DNA from: Maridesulfovibrio sp.
GTDB taxonomy: Bacteria > Desulfobacterota > Desulfovibrionia > Desulfovibrionales > Desulfovibrionaceae
Length of the DNA stretch: 64,000 nt
Assembly (NCBI RefSeq): GCF_963666665.1
Contig: NZ_OY762999.1
Location: 911,501-975,500 of the forward strand
Direction of reading: 5' to 3'
Shown here: piece by piece, positions 8,609 to 17,700 of the stretch
Position numbering within the stretch: position 1 is the stretch's first letter
Layout of the letters: each line of letters starts with the position of its first letter
Made by a program: the position numbers and the translations under genes
The notes under the pieces: model-generated
What the model was told of the DNA's origin: nothing
Databases searched by the model: none
Seen by the model: only the letters and a program-made list of their open reading frames with translations

Positions 8609-9592
8609 ATGTTAAAACAAGTCAGTGCTCTAATTTTTCTGCTGTTATTTGTGTCTGCAGCTTCTGCAAACGCAAAGCCCAAGGTGCTCTTTATTGAGAG
8701 TTACCATGATGGGTATGTTTGGGATCAAGAGGAAAGAGCTGGGCTTGAGTCCATATTTAAGGATCAGGTTGAGTTATACAATTTTCAGATGGATACCAAG
8801 CGAATTGATGCATCAAAGTATCAGGAAAAGGCTGATTTGGCTTGGCAATATTATTTGGAAGTCAAGCCGGACGTTGTCGTAATTTCTGATGATAACGCCC
8901 TGATGTTACTTGAACATAGATTTTTAGAAACAAAAACACCTGTTGTTTATATGGGTATTAACAATAACCCGCGTAATTATGGTCCGTTAGGGGGAAATGT
9001 TACCGGGGTGCTTGAGCGTCCCCTCTATAAAAGAACAATAAGATATTTAAAGGAATTGATTCTTTTCAATAATAAAAAAGTTTTGATTCTGCTTGATAAG
9101 GGCACGACTTCTGAAGTTTTCAGGGCATCTGTGTTCCATGATCAGCATAGCATGGAGATCAGCGGGATTAGGGCGGATGTTAGTTCTTTTTGTGATTACA
9201 CTAACTGGCGCAAGGCCGTAAAAAATGCCGACAAAAATGGATATGACGCTATAGTCATTGGTTTATACCATAGTCTTTTTGAAGAAGGTGCAAATGTTGA
9301 CGGAGAGGAAGTCCTGGCATGGACTTCAGAGAATTCTCCGGTTCCTGTTTTTGCTTTCTGGGAAATGAGTGTGGGTAAAGATAAGGCCGTTGGGGGAATG
9401 GTCTTAAGTGGCGAAGTGCAAGGGCGTGCTGCCGGTGAGATTGTAATGAAGATTCTTGACGGCACTCCTGTCAGTTCTATTTCTCCGGTTATTCCAGCTC
9501 AGGGAGAGTTTGTTTTCAGTCAATATGAGTTGGATAGATGGAAGATCAGACTGCCTCATTATATAAGAAAACAGGCTCGCATGCGCGAATAA
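8609..9592 (+). CDS. periplasmic ABC_sub_bind-type substrate-binding protein
   Basis: A 327-residue exported protein with signal peptide (about 1-22, ending ASANA). The mature sequence fits the ABC_sub_bind family (PF04392), with KVLFIESYHDGYVWDQEE at the start and VVYMGINNNP and GYDAIVIG later. Members occur either with ABC permeases or as ligand sensors beside signalling genes. No permease or ATPase is adjacent here, so a sensing role next to the kinase-like and stress proteins is possible. The ligand is unknown. Confidence 0.78.
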   Translation: MLKQVSALIFLLLFVSAASANAKPKVLFIESYHDGYVWDQEERAGLESIFKDQVELYNFQMDTKRIDASKYQEKADLAWQYYLEVKPDVVVISDDNALMLLEHRFLETKTPVVYMGINNNPRNYGPLGGNVTGVLERPLYKRTIRYLKELILFNNKKVLILLDKGTTSEVFRASVFHDQHSMEISGIRADVSSFCDYTNWRKAVKNADKNGYDAIVIGLYHSLFEEGANVDGEEVLAWTSENSPVPVFAFWEMSVGKDKAVGGMVLSGEVQGRAAGEIVMKILDGTPVSSISPVIPAQGEFVFSQYELDRWKIRLPHYIRKQARMRE

Positions 9593-9701
9593 CAGTTCTG
9601 ATTGTGCCGATTTAGTTACAACTGTTGTGTTTGCTTGACTCAAATGGAATGATTTTTTATTGAACTTTCCTCTTTGGCAAAATATCCAAACAGGTGGAAA
9701 A

Positions 9702-10148
9702 ATGCAAAATAAGATAAATCTTTTGTTTTTGTGTACAGGCAATTCCTGCAGAAGCCAGATGGCTGAGGGATGGGCTCGGCATTTAAAATCAGATCAGATC
9801 AATGCTTATTCCGCAGGTATTGAAACGCACGGACTTAATCCTTCTGCTGTAAAGGTAATGGCTGAAGCCGGTGTTGATATTTCCGCGCATAAGTCTACTC
9901 ATATTGATGAACTTAGAGATATTCCTATTGATATAGTGGTTACTGTCTGCAATCATGCCCACGAGACTTGTCCGTTTTTTCCGGGCGGCAGTAAAGTTGT
10001 TCATGTCGGTTTTGATGATCCGCCGAAAATGGCAAAGGAAATTGCGGAAAGAGGTGGCTCAAATGAAGAACAGCTCGATAGTTTTCGTAGGGTTCGTGAT
10101 GAAATCAGGAGATTTGTTGAAACCCTGCCTGAAGGGCTGGTTGATTAA
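9702..10148 (+). CDS. low-molecular-weight phosphatase-fold protein, ArsC (thioredoxin type)-like
   Basis: A 148-residue cytoplasmic enzyme. The ATG at 9702 follows AGGTGG and gives the family N-terminus KINLLFLCTGNSCRSQMAE, with P-loop CX5R (catalytic Cys about 12). Two further cysteines in VCNHAHETCPFF and the downstream GFDDPP match thioredoxin-coupled arsenate reductases (B. subtilis/S. aureus ArsC type), which use a three-cysteine relay. No arsenical pump or ArsR gene is adjacent, so a general phosphatase role cannot be excluded. Confidence 0.82.
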   Translation: MQNKINLLFLCTGNSCRSQMAEGWARHLKSDQINAYSAGIETHGLNPSAVKVMAEAGVDISAHKSTHIDELRDIPIDIVVTVCNHAHETCPFFPGGSKVVHVGFDDPPKMAKEIAERGGSNEEQLDSFRRVRDEIRRFVETLPEGLVD

Positions 10149-10173
10149 CCATTTCTGCTTTTGATGTTTATTT

Positions 10174-10206
10174 AAGCCTTCGGTATTACAATCGGAGGCT
10201 TTTTTA
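10174..10206 (+). terminator. rho-independent terminator
   Basis: A 9-bp stem (AAGCCTTCG with CGGAGGCTT, one G-T pair) followed by a T run. Confidence 0.8.
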
Positions 10207-10427
10207 TTAGGTCTAGGTTCATGATAAGCAAGTATTTCATGAAATGTTTCTTGTAGAAATGCATGAATTGTATTCATTTTAATTTGTTTAACAATCTATT
10301 GATCGCGTAATCAGTATTTTTTAGTTGTCAATTTTAGTTAATGCGTAATATAAGCGTTTCTGATTGTGGAAAAACATAACGTGTTTTCAGGGGATGAATT
10401 ATAATTTTTTACAAGGCGGCAGGAGAG

Positions 10428-11645
10428 ATGGAGTCTTTAAGGGAGTTATACCGTATTGGAGTGGGGCCTTCTTCAAGCCATACAATGGGACCGCGTATGG
10501 CTGCGGAAAGGTTTTTGGAGAAACATTCTGATGCATCCCGGTTCAGGGTAACGCTTTTTGAGAGTCTTGCCGCTACAGGTAAGGGGCACCTTACCGACTG
10601 GGCGATTCTCAGTGTCCTCGGCGATGATAAAACTGAGTTGGTCTGGAAAGCTGAAGAGAAGATGCCCGAGCATCCCAACGGAATGCAGTTTGAAGCTTTG
10701 GACAGTTCCGGTTCAGTTATTGACACTTGGAAAGTTTACAGTGTCGGTGGTGGTGCCATCCGTGAAGAAGGTGCTGCCGCTTCCAGTGCTGATCCCGTCT
10801 ACGGGTTAAGCACTATTACTGAGATTATGGCCCACTGTGAAGACAAAGGTATCACCTATTGGGAATATGTAGAAAAGTGTGAAGGCCCTGAGATTTGGGA
10901 TTTTCTGCGAGATGTCTGGGAAGTAATGGAAGCATCCCTTGAACGCGGTCTTGAGGCCGAGGGGGTATTGCCCGGTTCTATAGGACTTCGCAGGCAGGCT
11001 AAATCTTATTACCGCCGCACTAAGCATGCCGGCGCTGATATGCAGCTTACCGGTATGACCACTGCATATGCCCTTGCTGTTTCCGAAGAAAACGCAGGTG
11101 GCGGTGAAATCGTAACCGCTCCTACTTGTGGATCATGCGGCATCGTTCCGGCAACTTTACGCTATCTCAAAGATACTCAGGAACATCTTAAAGAGAATGA
11201 TTTGCTCCGTGCACTGGCTACTGCCGGACTGTTCGGTAATGTGATTAAGACTAATGCCTCTATTTCCGGAGCAGAGGTCGGTTGTCAGGGGGAGGTAGGT
11301 TCAGCTTGCGCCATGGCTTCTGCTGCAGCAACCCAGCTTATGGGCGGGACTTTGCGTCAGATTGAATATGCAGCGGAAATGGGGCTTGAGCACCATTTGG
11401 GCCTGACATGTGATCCCGTGGACGGCTTGGTGCAGATTCCATGTATTGAACGTAATGCCTGCGCCTCCACCCGCGCCCTTGCTCGTGCCCAGATGTCCAT
11501 TCTTTCCGACGGCTCTCACCGTATTCCTTTTGATGAGGTTGTGGAAGTTATGAAGAAAACAGGACATGACCTGCCAAGTCTTTACCGCGAAACGTCAGCG
11601 GGCGGACTGGCAAAAGCATATCATGAACGTTCTAATTCTAAGTAA
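10428..11645 (+). CDS. L-serine ammonia-lyase, iron-sulfur dependent
   Basis: A 405-residue cytoplasmic enzyme converting L-serine to pyruvate and ammonia with a [4Fe-4S] cluster. The N-terminal signature is SLRELYRIGVGPSSSHTMGP. Conserved cysteines lie in APTCGSCGIVP, EVGCQGEVGSAC and TCDPVDGLVQIPCIERNA, where the cluster ligands are found. It is a single-chain protein with a shortened middle compared with the ~455-residue E. coli SdaA. It stands alone behind a ~220-bp AT-rich intergenic region. In a sulfate reducer it could feed pyruvate into energy metabolism (inference). Confidence 0.92.
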   Translation: MESLRELYRIGVGPSSSHTMGPRMAAERFLEKHSDASRFRVTLFESLAATGKGHLTDWAILSVLGDDKTELVWKAEEKMPEHPNGMQFEALDSSGSVIDTWKVYSVGGGAIREEGAAASSADPVYGLSTITEIMAHCEDKGITYWEYVEKCEGPEIWDFLRDVWEVMEASLERGLEAEGVLPGSIGLRRQAKSYYRRTKHAGADMQLTGMTTAYALAVSEENAGGGEIVTAPTCGSCGIVPATLRYLKDTQEHLKENDLLRALATAGLFGNVIKTNASISGAEVGCQGEVGSACAMASAAATQLMGGTLRQIEYAAEMGLEHHLGLTCDPVDGLVQIPCIERNACASTRALARAQMSILSDGSHRIPFDEVVEVMKKTGHDLPSLYRETSAGGLAKAYHERSNSK

Positions 11646-11670
11646 CTGCAAATAAAATAAATTTAATTTT

Positions 11671-11702
11671 AAAGGCCGGGGCAAATGCTCCGGCCTTTTT
11701 TA
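11671..11702. terminator. bidirectional terminator
   Basis: AAGGCCGGGGC with GCTCCGGCCTT and a T run. It lies between the convergent serine dehydratase and peptide-transporter ATPase genes. Confidence 0.9.
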
Positions 11703-12656
11703 ATACAAATGACAAGCCACTCTATGGTCGTCCTCGGTTTCTTTTAGTTCCGGCTGGGCCTGCGAGCAGATATCCATAGCCTTGGGGCAGCGGGTATGAA
11801 AGGGACAGCCTGAAGGCGGTGAGATGGGACTGGGCATATCTCCGGTTATGACCACATCTTCTCTCTGAACAGCCGGATCAGGAACCGGGACAGCATCGAG
11901 AAGGATCTGGGTGTATGGGTGCTGGGGGTTGCGGTAAAGCTCTTCGGCAGTGGCAATCTCCATGAGCTGCCCAAGATACATAACCGCCACCCGGTCACTT
12001 ATGTGGCTGACTACCGAAAGGTCGTGGGAAATGAAAACGTAGCTCAGTTCGAATTCCCGCTGAATGGACTTAAGCAGGTTGAGGACCTGCGCCTGTACGG
12101 ACACATCCAGCGCGGATACTGGTTCATCACAGATGATTAGGTCCGGGTTCATGGCAATGGCCCGTGCGATTGCCACACGCTGGCGCTGGCCGCCTGAAAA
12201 TTCGTGGGGGTAGCGTTTGTGGTGCTCAGGTCTTAAACCTACCTGTACCAGCAGTTCTTCGACCCGTTTCTGGATTTCGTCCTTGCTGCCTGATTTATGG
12301 ATGCGCATGGATTCGGAAATAATTTTTCCGATTCTCTGGCGGGGATTGAGCGAAGAGTACGGGTCCTGAAAGACCATTTGAAGCATGGTGCTGCGCTCAG
12401 TTGCGGTCCATTCATCAAGCCTGCGGCCTTTGAAATTTATACTGCCCTGATCCGGCTTTTCCAGTCCGGTGAGTAGTCTGGCAAGAGTTGATTTCCCGCA
12501 TCCTGATTCGCCTACAAGCCCAAGCGTCTCACCTTTCTTTACTTCAAGGGTAATGCCGTTAACAGCTTTCACCGTAGACTTGGACAGGGAGAAAAGTCCG
12601 TTGCTGACGGGATAGTGGCGTTTAATATCTTTTATTTCCAGTATGTTTTCATTCAT
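11700..12656 (-). CDS. oligopeptide/dipeptide ABC transporter ATP-binding protein, OppF/DppF type
   Basis: A 318-residue ATPase that would power peptide (or nickel) uptake. Walker A GESGCGKSTLARLL, signature FSGGQRQRVAIARAIA, Walker B LIICDEPVSALD, switch His in FISHDLS. The C-terminal oligo_HPY region has the cysteines FHTRCPKAMDIC that bind a [4Fe-4S] cluster in some relatives. It starts 4 bp after the stop of the OppD-type gene, forming a two-gene operon. No permease or binding-protein gene is in the window. Confidence 0.92.
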   Translation of the reverse strand: MNENILEIKDIKRHYPVSNGLFSLSKSTVKAVNGITLEVKKGETLGLVGESGCGKSTLARLLTGLEKPDQGSINFKGRRLDEWTATERSTMLQMVFQDPYSSLNPRQRIGKIISESMRIHKSGSKDEIQKRVEELLVQVGLRPEHHKRYPHEFSGGQRQRVAIARAIAMNPDLIICDEPVSALDVSVQAQVLNLLKSIQREFELSYVFISHDLSVVSHISDRVAVMYLGQLMEIATAEELYRNPQHPYTQILLDAVPVPDPAVQREDVVITGDMPSPISPPSGCPFHTRCPKAMDICSQAQPELKETEDDHRVACHLY

Positions 12657-12660
12657 TATG

Positions 12661-13623
12661 CTATGTATGCAGCCAGCAGCGCACTTGTCTGCCGTCTTTA
12701 TTTAAAAGTTGAGGTTCCTGCTCCCGGCAAAGATCAAAAGCCCGGTCACAGCGGGGATGGAAACGGCATCCCTTTGGCAAGTCCAGCAGTGCAGGAACGT
12801 TGCCGGGAATGGGAGTCAGGGCAGTGCGGCAGCCAAGCCGGGGTACAGAATTAAGCAGCCCTTGCGTGTATGGATGGAGCGGTTCCTTGAAGGTGTCCGA
12901 GATGGACGCAGACTCCACAATCTGTCCCGCATACATGACTGCAACTCTTGTGGCGACCCGTGCCACCACGCCTAGGTCGTGGGTGATGAGCATGAGTGAA
13001 CCGTTCATTTTATGCTTAAGCTCGTCCAGAAGCCGCAGAATCTGGGATTGAATGGTCACGTCCAGTGCCGTTGTAGGTTCATCGGCAATCAGGATTTCCG
13101 GTGAGCAGACCAGTGCCATGGCGATCATGACCCGCTGACGCATACCCCCGCTCAGTTCATGCGGAAAATTGTTGATCCTTTTATGGGGGGTGGGAATTCC
13201 GACCAGCTTGAGGGCTTCTATCGCTGCTTCGGCGGCCTGATGTTTATTCATCCCCTTATGCAGTCGTAGAGTTTCACCGATCTGGTTACCGATTTTGAAA
13301 ACCGGGTTTAGCGAAGTCATGGGTTCCTGAAAAACCATCGAAAGCTTGTTGCCGCGGACTTTTTGCATTTCCTGCTCAGAGAGTAGCACGAGGTCCTGAT
13401 CACGGTAGAGCACCTGTCCTGCGGTGATCCGTCCCGGAGGATCAGGGATAAGGCCCATTACAGAGAGGGATAGGACGGTTTTTCCGCAGCCTGATTCACC
13501 GACAATGGCTAAAGTTTCTCCTTGCCCTAAGTCCAGACTGGCATTATCCACAGCTTTAATGATTCCGCCCGGAGTGGCGAAAGATGTGGTCAGATTCTTG
13601 ATTTTTAAGATTGGTGCGGTCAT
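12661..13623 (-). CDS. oligopeptide/dipeptide ABC transporter ATP-binding protein, OppD/DppD type
   Basis: A 320-residue ATPase, first gene of the OppD/OppF-type pair. Walker A GESGCGKTVLSLSVMG, signature LSGGMRQRVMIAMAL, Walker B ILIADEPTTALD, then LITHDLGVVA and the C-terminal FHPRCDRAFDLC. Length and motifs are normal for the family. The transport specificity is set by the permease and binding protein, which are absent here, so the substrate is unknown. Confidence 0.92.
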   Translation of the reverse strand: MTAPILKIKNLTTSFATPGGIIKAVDNASLDLGQGETLAIVGESGCGKTVLSLSVMGLIPDPPGRITAGQVLYRDQDLVLLSEQEMQKVRGNKLSMVFQEPMTSLNPVFKIGNQIGETLRLHKGMNKHQAAEAAIEALKLVGIPTPHKRINNFPHELSGGMRQRVMIAMALVCSPEILIADEPTTALDVTIQSQILRLLDELKHKMNGSLMLITHDLGVVARVATRVAVMYAGQIVESASISDTFKEPLHPYTQGLLNSVPRLGCRTALTPIPGNVPALLDLPKGCRFHPRCDRAFDLCREQEPQLLNKDGRQVRCWLHT

Positions 13624-13722
13624 AAATGGTGAGTTAGGTATAATTTTGCAGGATCGCGAAACACATCTATCATTTATTAATTGAGATAACTGAAAAATTC
13701 AATCGACTTTGGAGTAATATAC

Positions 13723-15042
13723 GTGGATAAAATTGCTGTAATCGGTGGCGGACTGGCTGGGTGTGAATGTGCAATGCAGCTGGCGAAGGCTGAAGTTCCG
13801 GTAGTGCTTTTCGAAATGAAGCCCGATAAATATTCCGAGGCCCATCATCTGCCCGGTCTGGCTGAACTTGTCTGTTCCAACTCTTTGCGTTCCGGTGAGC
13901 TGAACACTGCTATCGGCGTGCTTAAAAAGGAAATGGAAGCCCTTGATTCTGTCCTCATGAAAGCTGCAATGCAGGCCCGTGTTCCCGCTGGTTCTGCCTT
14001 GGCTGTGGATCGTGAGGTTTTCTCCAAACTGGTCACCGAAGAGATTGAGCAGAACGAATTCATCTCCGTTGTCCGCAAGGAAATTATTTCCCTTGATGAT
14101 CCTGAACTTGCTGATTTTTCTAAGATCGTTGTTTGCGCAGGACCGCTGGCCTCCGAAGGGCTGACCGAAAGCCTGATGTCCAAGATCGGCGAACAGCGTC
14201 TATATTTTTATGATGCCATCGCGCCTATCGTGACCCGTGATTCCGTGAACATGGATGTGGCTTTCTACGGTTCCCGTTACAAGCCTGAGGATGATGATTA
14301 CTTGAACTGTCCCATGACTGAGGAACAGTACAATTCTTTCATCAAGGAACTGAAAGAAGGCGAGCGCGTTGTGCCCCGCGAATTTGAAAAGGAAATCCAT
14401 TTTGAAGGCTGCCTGCCCATTGAGGAGATGGCAGACCGTGGTGATATGACCCTTGCTTTTGGGCCGCTCAAGCCTGTAGGCTTGATTGATCCTCGCACTG
14501 AAGAGCAGGCTTATGCTGTTGTTCAGCTGCGTGCCGAGAACAAGGACAAGACAGCCTTCAACCTTGTCGGTTTTCAGACCAAGCTCAAGTACCCGGAGCA
14601 GAAACGTATTTTCCGTATGATTCCCGGCCTTGAAGATGTTGAATTCCTGCGCATGGGTTCCATTCACCGTAACACTTACGTTAATGCTCCTGAAGTTCTG
14701 GACGAAAAGCTGGCGCTCAAGGCCGACCCGCGCATTCACCTTGCCGGACAGATTACCGGGGTGGAAGGCTACCTTGAATCCGCTGCCTGCGGTCTCTGGG
14801 TAGGGCGCATGCTCGCCGAGCAGGCCAAAGGTAACGAATTGCCTGCACCGCCGCCGGAAACTTCCATTGGCGCACTGCTCGGTCATCTGCGTGAAGCTAA
14901 GAAAAATTTTCAGCCTTCCAACGTCCAGTTCGGACTAATGCCTGCACTCAAGAAGCGTGCACCTAAGCGCGCCCGCAAAGAACTGTACGGCAAGAGAGCA
15001 ATGGATTTTTTTGAAGTTTGGTTTGAAGAGAATATTAAATAA
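13723..15042 (+). CDS. trmFO: methylenetetrahydrofolate-tRNA-(uracil-5-)-methyltransferase TrmFO
   Basis: A 439-residue FAD- and folate-dependent enzyme making m5U54 in the tRNA T-loop. It starts at GTG with GGAG upstream. The N-terminus KIAVIGGGLAGCECAMQLAK is the FAD-binding Rossmann fold with the family's GCE. The conserved LVCSNSLRS stretch is the Gid/TrmFO hallmark, and GQITGVEGYLESAACGL near the C-terminus closes the FAD site. Full length. It probably reads into the MATE gene 76 bp downstream, across a repeat element. Confidence 0.95.
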   Translation: MDKIAVIGGGLAGCECAMQLAKAEVPVVLFEMKPDKYSEAHHLPGLAELVCSNSLRSGELNTAIGVLKKEMEALDSVLMKAAMQARVPAGSALAVDREVFSKLVTEEIEQNEFISVVRKEIISLDDPELADFSKIVVCAGPLASEGLTESLMSKIGEQRLYFYDAIAPIVTRDSVNMDVAFYGSRYKPEDDDYLNCPMTEEQYNSFIKELKEGERVVPREFEKEIHFEGCLPIEEMADRGDMTLAFGPLKPVGLIDPRTEEQAYAVVQLRAENKDKTAFNLVGFQTKLKYPEQKRIFRMIPGLEDVEFLRMGSIHRNTYVNAPEVLDEKLALKADPRIHLAGQITGVEGYLESAACGLWVGRMLAEQAKGNELPAPPPETSIGALLGHLREAKKNFQPSNVQFGLMPALKKRAPKRARKELYGKRAMDFFEVWFEENIK

Positions 15043-15071
15043 CGGTCTGAGCATCACAAGATGCGAAGCGT

Positions 15072-15113
15072 ATTAAAAGGGTTTAAGAATCCCGGCAGGG
15101 TCGCCGAAGGCAT
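15072..15113 (+). repeat. Desulfovibrio-type intergenic repeat, copy 1
   Basis: The stretch from TTAAAAGGGTT to GTCGCCGAAGGC closely parallels the + strand at 28280-28322 and the minus strand of 24345-24400: an AAAAGGGTT half-palindrome, a short C-rich stretch, then a GCCGCCGGAGGC-like tail. In this copy the MATE start codon lies 5 bp behind the repeat. Confidence 0.6.
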
Positions 15114-15118
15114 CTTTA

Positions 15119-16456
15119 ATGACAGAAAATAAACAACATCCGTTTGAAATTAATCCGAACCGGACATTGCTGACACTGGCAATTCCGGTTCTTTTCTCTA
15201 TGGTCGCCGAGCCTTTGACCGGGCTGGTAGATACCGCGTTTGTTGCCAAGCTCGGCCCGGAACCGTTGGCTTCGCTTGGTATCGGGACCATTGTATTCTC
15301 GTCTGTGTTCTGGGTTTTCGGATTCCTTGGTATCGGCACCCAGACCGAGGTCTCGCATGCCCTTGGTAAGGGCGATCTGGAAAGGGCTTCTTCTCTCGGC
15401 TGGATGGCGGCGGGTATTTCTGCTGTAATCGGTCTGGTGCTGATGTTTGTTGTCTTTCCATTTTTAGGGAGCATTTCCGGATTGATGGGCGGCGAGGGCG
15501 CTGTTCGTGATCTGGCAGTGGATTATATGAGTTACCGTTTGCTGGGCGCTCCGGCCGTACTTGTGGTGCTTTCCTGCTTCGGTTCTTTGCGCGGCTATCA
15601 GGATATGCGTTCTCCGCTGTGGATTGCGCTGGGTATGAATGCCATCAACGTGGTGCTGGATTGGTGTCTTGTTTTCGGTAAGGGTCCGTTTTCGGTAATG
15701 GGAGTCGGCGGTGCCGCGCTGGCAAGTGCCATCAGTCAGTGGATCGGTGCGATCTGGGCTGTGCTGGTAGTGCGTAAGCATTACGGATTTAATACCGGTT
15801 TCAGCCTTGCGGATGCCCGCAGGCTCTTTGTTATCGGCGGGGATATGTTCGTGCGTACTGGCTGCGTATGTTTGTTTCTGCTGCTCTGTACCCGTTTTGC
15901 CACTAAGGCCGGTGCGGAATCCGGTGCGGCGCATCAGGCTATCCGTCAGTTCTTTGTTTTTTTGGCCCTTTTTCTGGATGCTTTTGCCATCAGCGGACAA
16001 TCGCTGGTGGGCTATTTTGTAGGTCGTGCAGACCGAATTACAGCTCGTAAAGTAGCTTCACTGGTTTGCAAATGGAGCTTCGGGACCGGTGTTCTTTTGA
16101 CCATCGGTATGTATTTGGGGCAGGGTCCTGTGGTCTGGATGCTGGTGCCGGAAGAAGCAGCCATGGTGTTTGGGCCGGCATGGCTTGCGGTGACTTTTTT
16201 ACAGCCCATTAACGCACTTTCCTTTGCTACAGACGGGATTCATCTAGGAACAGGAGATTTTCGCTATCTGCGTAATGCCATGCTTACGGCAGTATTGACG
16301 AGTGCGGCTGTCCTTTTTGTGGTAGATTGGATTCATCCGCAGCAGATGTTGTTTTGGATCTGGATAGTGGCCGGATTATGGACCACATTACGCGCTTTGT
16401 TTGGAATGATTCGTATTTGGCCCGGAATCGGAGATGGGCCGCTTGCTGCACGCTGA
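15119..16456 (+). CDS. MATE-family multidrug/toxin efflux transporter
   Basis: A 445-residue inner-membrane protein with about 12 hydrophobic helices, the first at about 18-40. The MATE pattern is visible in TLAIPVLFSMVAEPLTGLVDTAFVAKLGPEPLASLGIG at the start and in the second-half repeat. It probably exports cationic compounds with H+ or Na+ as the driving force, most like the DinF/NorM branch. The start has only a weak ribosome binding site because a repeat occupies the region upstream. The next promoter overlaps its stop codon. Confidence 0.9.
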   Translation: MTENKQHPFEINPNRTLLTLAIPVLFSMVAEPLTGLVDTAFVAKLGPEPLASLGIGTIVFSSVFWVFGFLGIGTQTEVSHALGKGDLERASSLGWMAAGISAVIGLVLMFVVFPFLGSISGLMGGEGAVRDLAVDYMSYRLLGAPAVLVVLSCFGSLRGYQDMRSPLWIALGMNAINVVLDWCLVFGKGPFSVMGVGGAALASAISQWIGAIWAVLVVRKHYGFNTGFSLADARRLFVIGGDMFVRTGCVCLFLLLCTRFATKAGAESGAAHQAIRQFFVFLALFLDAFAISGQSLVGYFVGRADRITARKVASLVCKWSFGTGVLLTIGMYLGQGPVVWMLVPEEAAMVFGPAWLAVTFLQPINALSFATDGIHLGTGDFRYLRNAMLTAVLTSAAVLFVVDWIHPQQMLFWIWIVAGLWTTLRALFGMIRIWPGIGDGPLAAR

Positions 16457-16458
16457 GA

Positions 16459-16487
16459 TTGACAATAGAGGTGAACAATCATATTTA
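16459..16487 (+). promoter_or_regulatory. sigma-70 promoter of the cobalamin operon
   Basis: A perfect TTGACA at 16459-16464, a 17-base spacer, then TATTTA at 16482-16487. The -35 box starts 3 bp behind the MATE stop codon. Transcription would begin just before the riboswitch. Confidence 0.75.
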
Positions 16488-16497
16488 GCCTTTGCCT

Positions 16498-16685
16498 GAG
16501 GCGCTCTCACGAGCTTAATAGGGAATCCCGTTAAAGTCGGGAACGGACCCGCCGCCGTGAGTCCTTAACGGTTTTACCCCGTGTGGCCGGATTAAATCCG
16601 GTCCTGCGTGCCACTGAATTAATTTCGGGAAGGCCGGGTGAAATGGGACGAGTCGGAAGACCTGCCTGGGTGCAAATCACGATCA
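16498..16685 (+). ncRNA. cobalamin (B12) riboswitch
   Basis: The aptamer hallmarks appear in order: TAGGGAATCCCG, then AAGTCGGGAACGGACCCGCC (16534-16553), GCCACTG near 16610, GGGAAGGC near 16628, and the B12 box GAGTCGGAAGACCTGCC near 16648-16666. It lies in the 329-bp gap between the MATE and cobaltochelatase genes. Binding of adenosylcobalamin would lower expression of the chelatase/importer operon. Ends are approximate, and the expression platform (about 16686-16780) was not resolved. Confidence 0.9.
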
Positions 16686-16785
16686 TTCTGATGGATAACG
16701 GGGCTTTTACCTGTCAGAAATCACTGCGCATAGTTACATGTGCGGTGCCACTATTTTTAAGCCCCCCAAATTTGAGGAGACTGTT

Positions 16786-17688
16786 ATGCAGTACCGTTTT
16801 GGGGACAAATTCAAGTTCTTCCCCGCATTTATTCTGGTTTGTTTTCTGTTAATCCCTTCATTCGCCATGGCCGGACACGGTGATGCAAAGCCTGTTAAAA
16901 AAGGTATCCTGCTCGCAGCTTTCGGTTCCAGTATGCCTGAAGCACAGCCTTCTTTTGATGCTATCGACAAGGCTGTGAAAGCTGCATTCCCGGGCGTTTC
17001 TGTACGTTGGGCGTACTCTTCCGCAATTATCAGGAATATTCTGTCTAAAGAAGGCCGTGGAGTTGATTCCCCGGTAATGGCTATGACCAGAATGATGGAT
17101 GAAGGTTTTACTCATGTGGCAGTGCAGTCCCTGCACACCATCCCCGGTGAAGAATTCGAAGGTATCTACGACACTGTAAAAAGGTTCGAAGGTATGCCTA
17201 AAGGCATGACCAAAGTGACCGTTGGTAAGCCGCTTCTTTATTCTGACGAAGACATGCAGCGTACCGTAAAAGCCATTATCGCCAACATTCCCAAGGACCG
17301 TAAGTCCAAGGATGCGGTTGTGCTTATGGGGCATGGAACTCACCATCCTGCCAACATCTATTATCCCGCTTCTCAGGATTACTTCTCCAAAGTTGATCCC
17401 AAGATTTTTGTAGGCACAGTTGAAGGTGCTCCTTCTCTTGATGATGTGAAAGTTCTGCTCAAGAAGAGCAAGTCCAAGAAAGTCTATCTCATTCCATACA
17501 TGTCTGTTGCGGGCGACCATGCCCGTAATGATATGGCTGGCGATGAAGCTGACTCATGGAAATCCGAACTTTCCAAGCTGGGCTATAAGTGCGTTCCCGT
17601 ACTCAAGGGAACCGCTGAATTTCCCCAGGTTCTGGATATCTGGGTTGACCACCTCAAGGTTGCTTTCAAGCATCTTGGTGACCACTAA
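16786..17688 (+). CDS. cbiK: periplasmic sirohydrochlorin cobaltochelatase CbiK
   Basis: A 300-residue class II chelatase. The ATG at 16786 follows AGGAG and gives a signal peptide (about 1-27, ending FAMA), so the enzyme is exported like Desulfovibrio vulgaris CbiK-P. The mature part starts with KKGILLAAFGSSMPEAQPSFD. Candidate metal/active-site histidines are in VQSLHTIPGEEFEG, VLMGHGTHHPANIYYP and SVAGDHARND. Known cytoplasmic relatives insert Co2+ into sirohydrochlorin in the anaerobic B12 pathway. Why the enzyme sits outside the membrane is unresolved; heme or metal handling coupled to transport has been discussed for D. vulgaris. First gene behind the riboswitch. Confidence 0.95.
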   Translation: MQYRFGDKFKFFPAFILVCFLLIPSFAMAGHGDAKPVKKGILLAAFGSSMPEAQPSFDAIDKAVKAAFPGVSVRWAYSSAIIRNILSKEGRGVDSPVMAMTRMMDEGFTHVAVQSLHTIPGEEFEGIYDTVKRFEGMPKGMTKVTVGKPLLYSDEDMQRTVKAIIANIPKDRKSKDAVVLMGHGTHHPANIYYPASQDYFSKVDPKIFVGTVEGAPSLDDVKVLLKKSKSKKVYLIPYMSVAGDHARNDMAGDEADSWKSELSKLGYKCVPVLKGTAEFPQVLDIWVDHLKVAFKHLGDH

Positions 17689-17700
17689 TTAAATCGGGCG

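Noticed and set aside
16583..16852. 89-residue + strand frame
   Set aside because: It lies over the cobalamin riboswitch and the start of cbiK.
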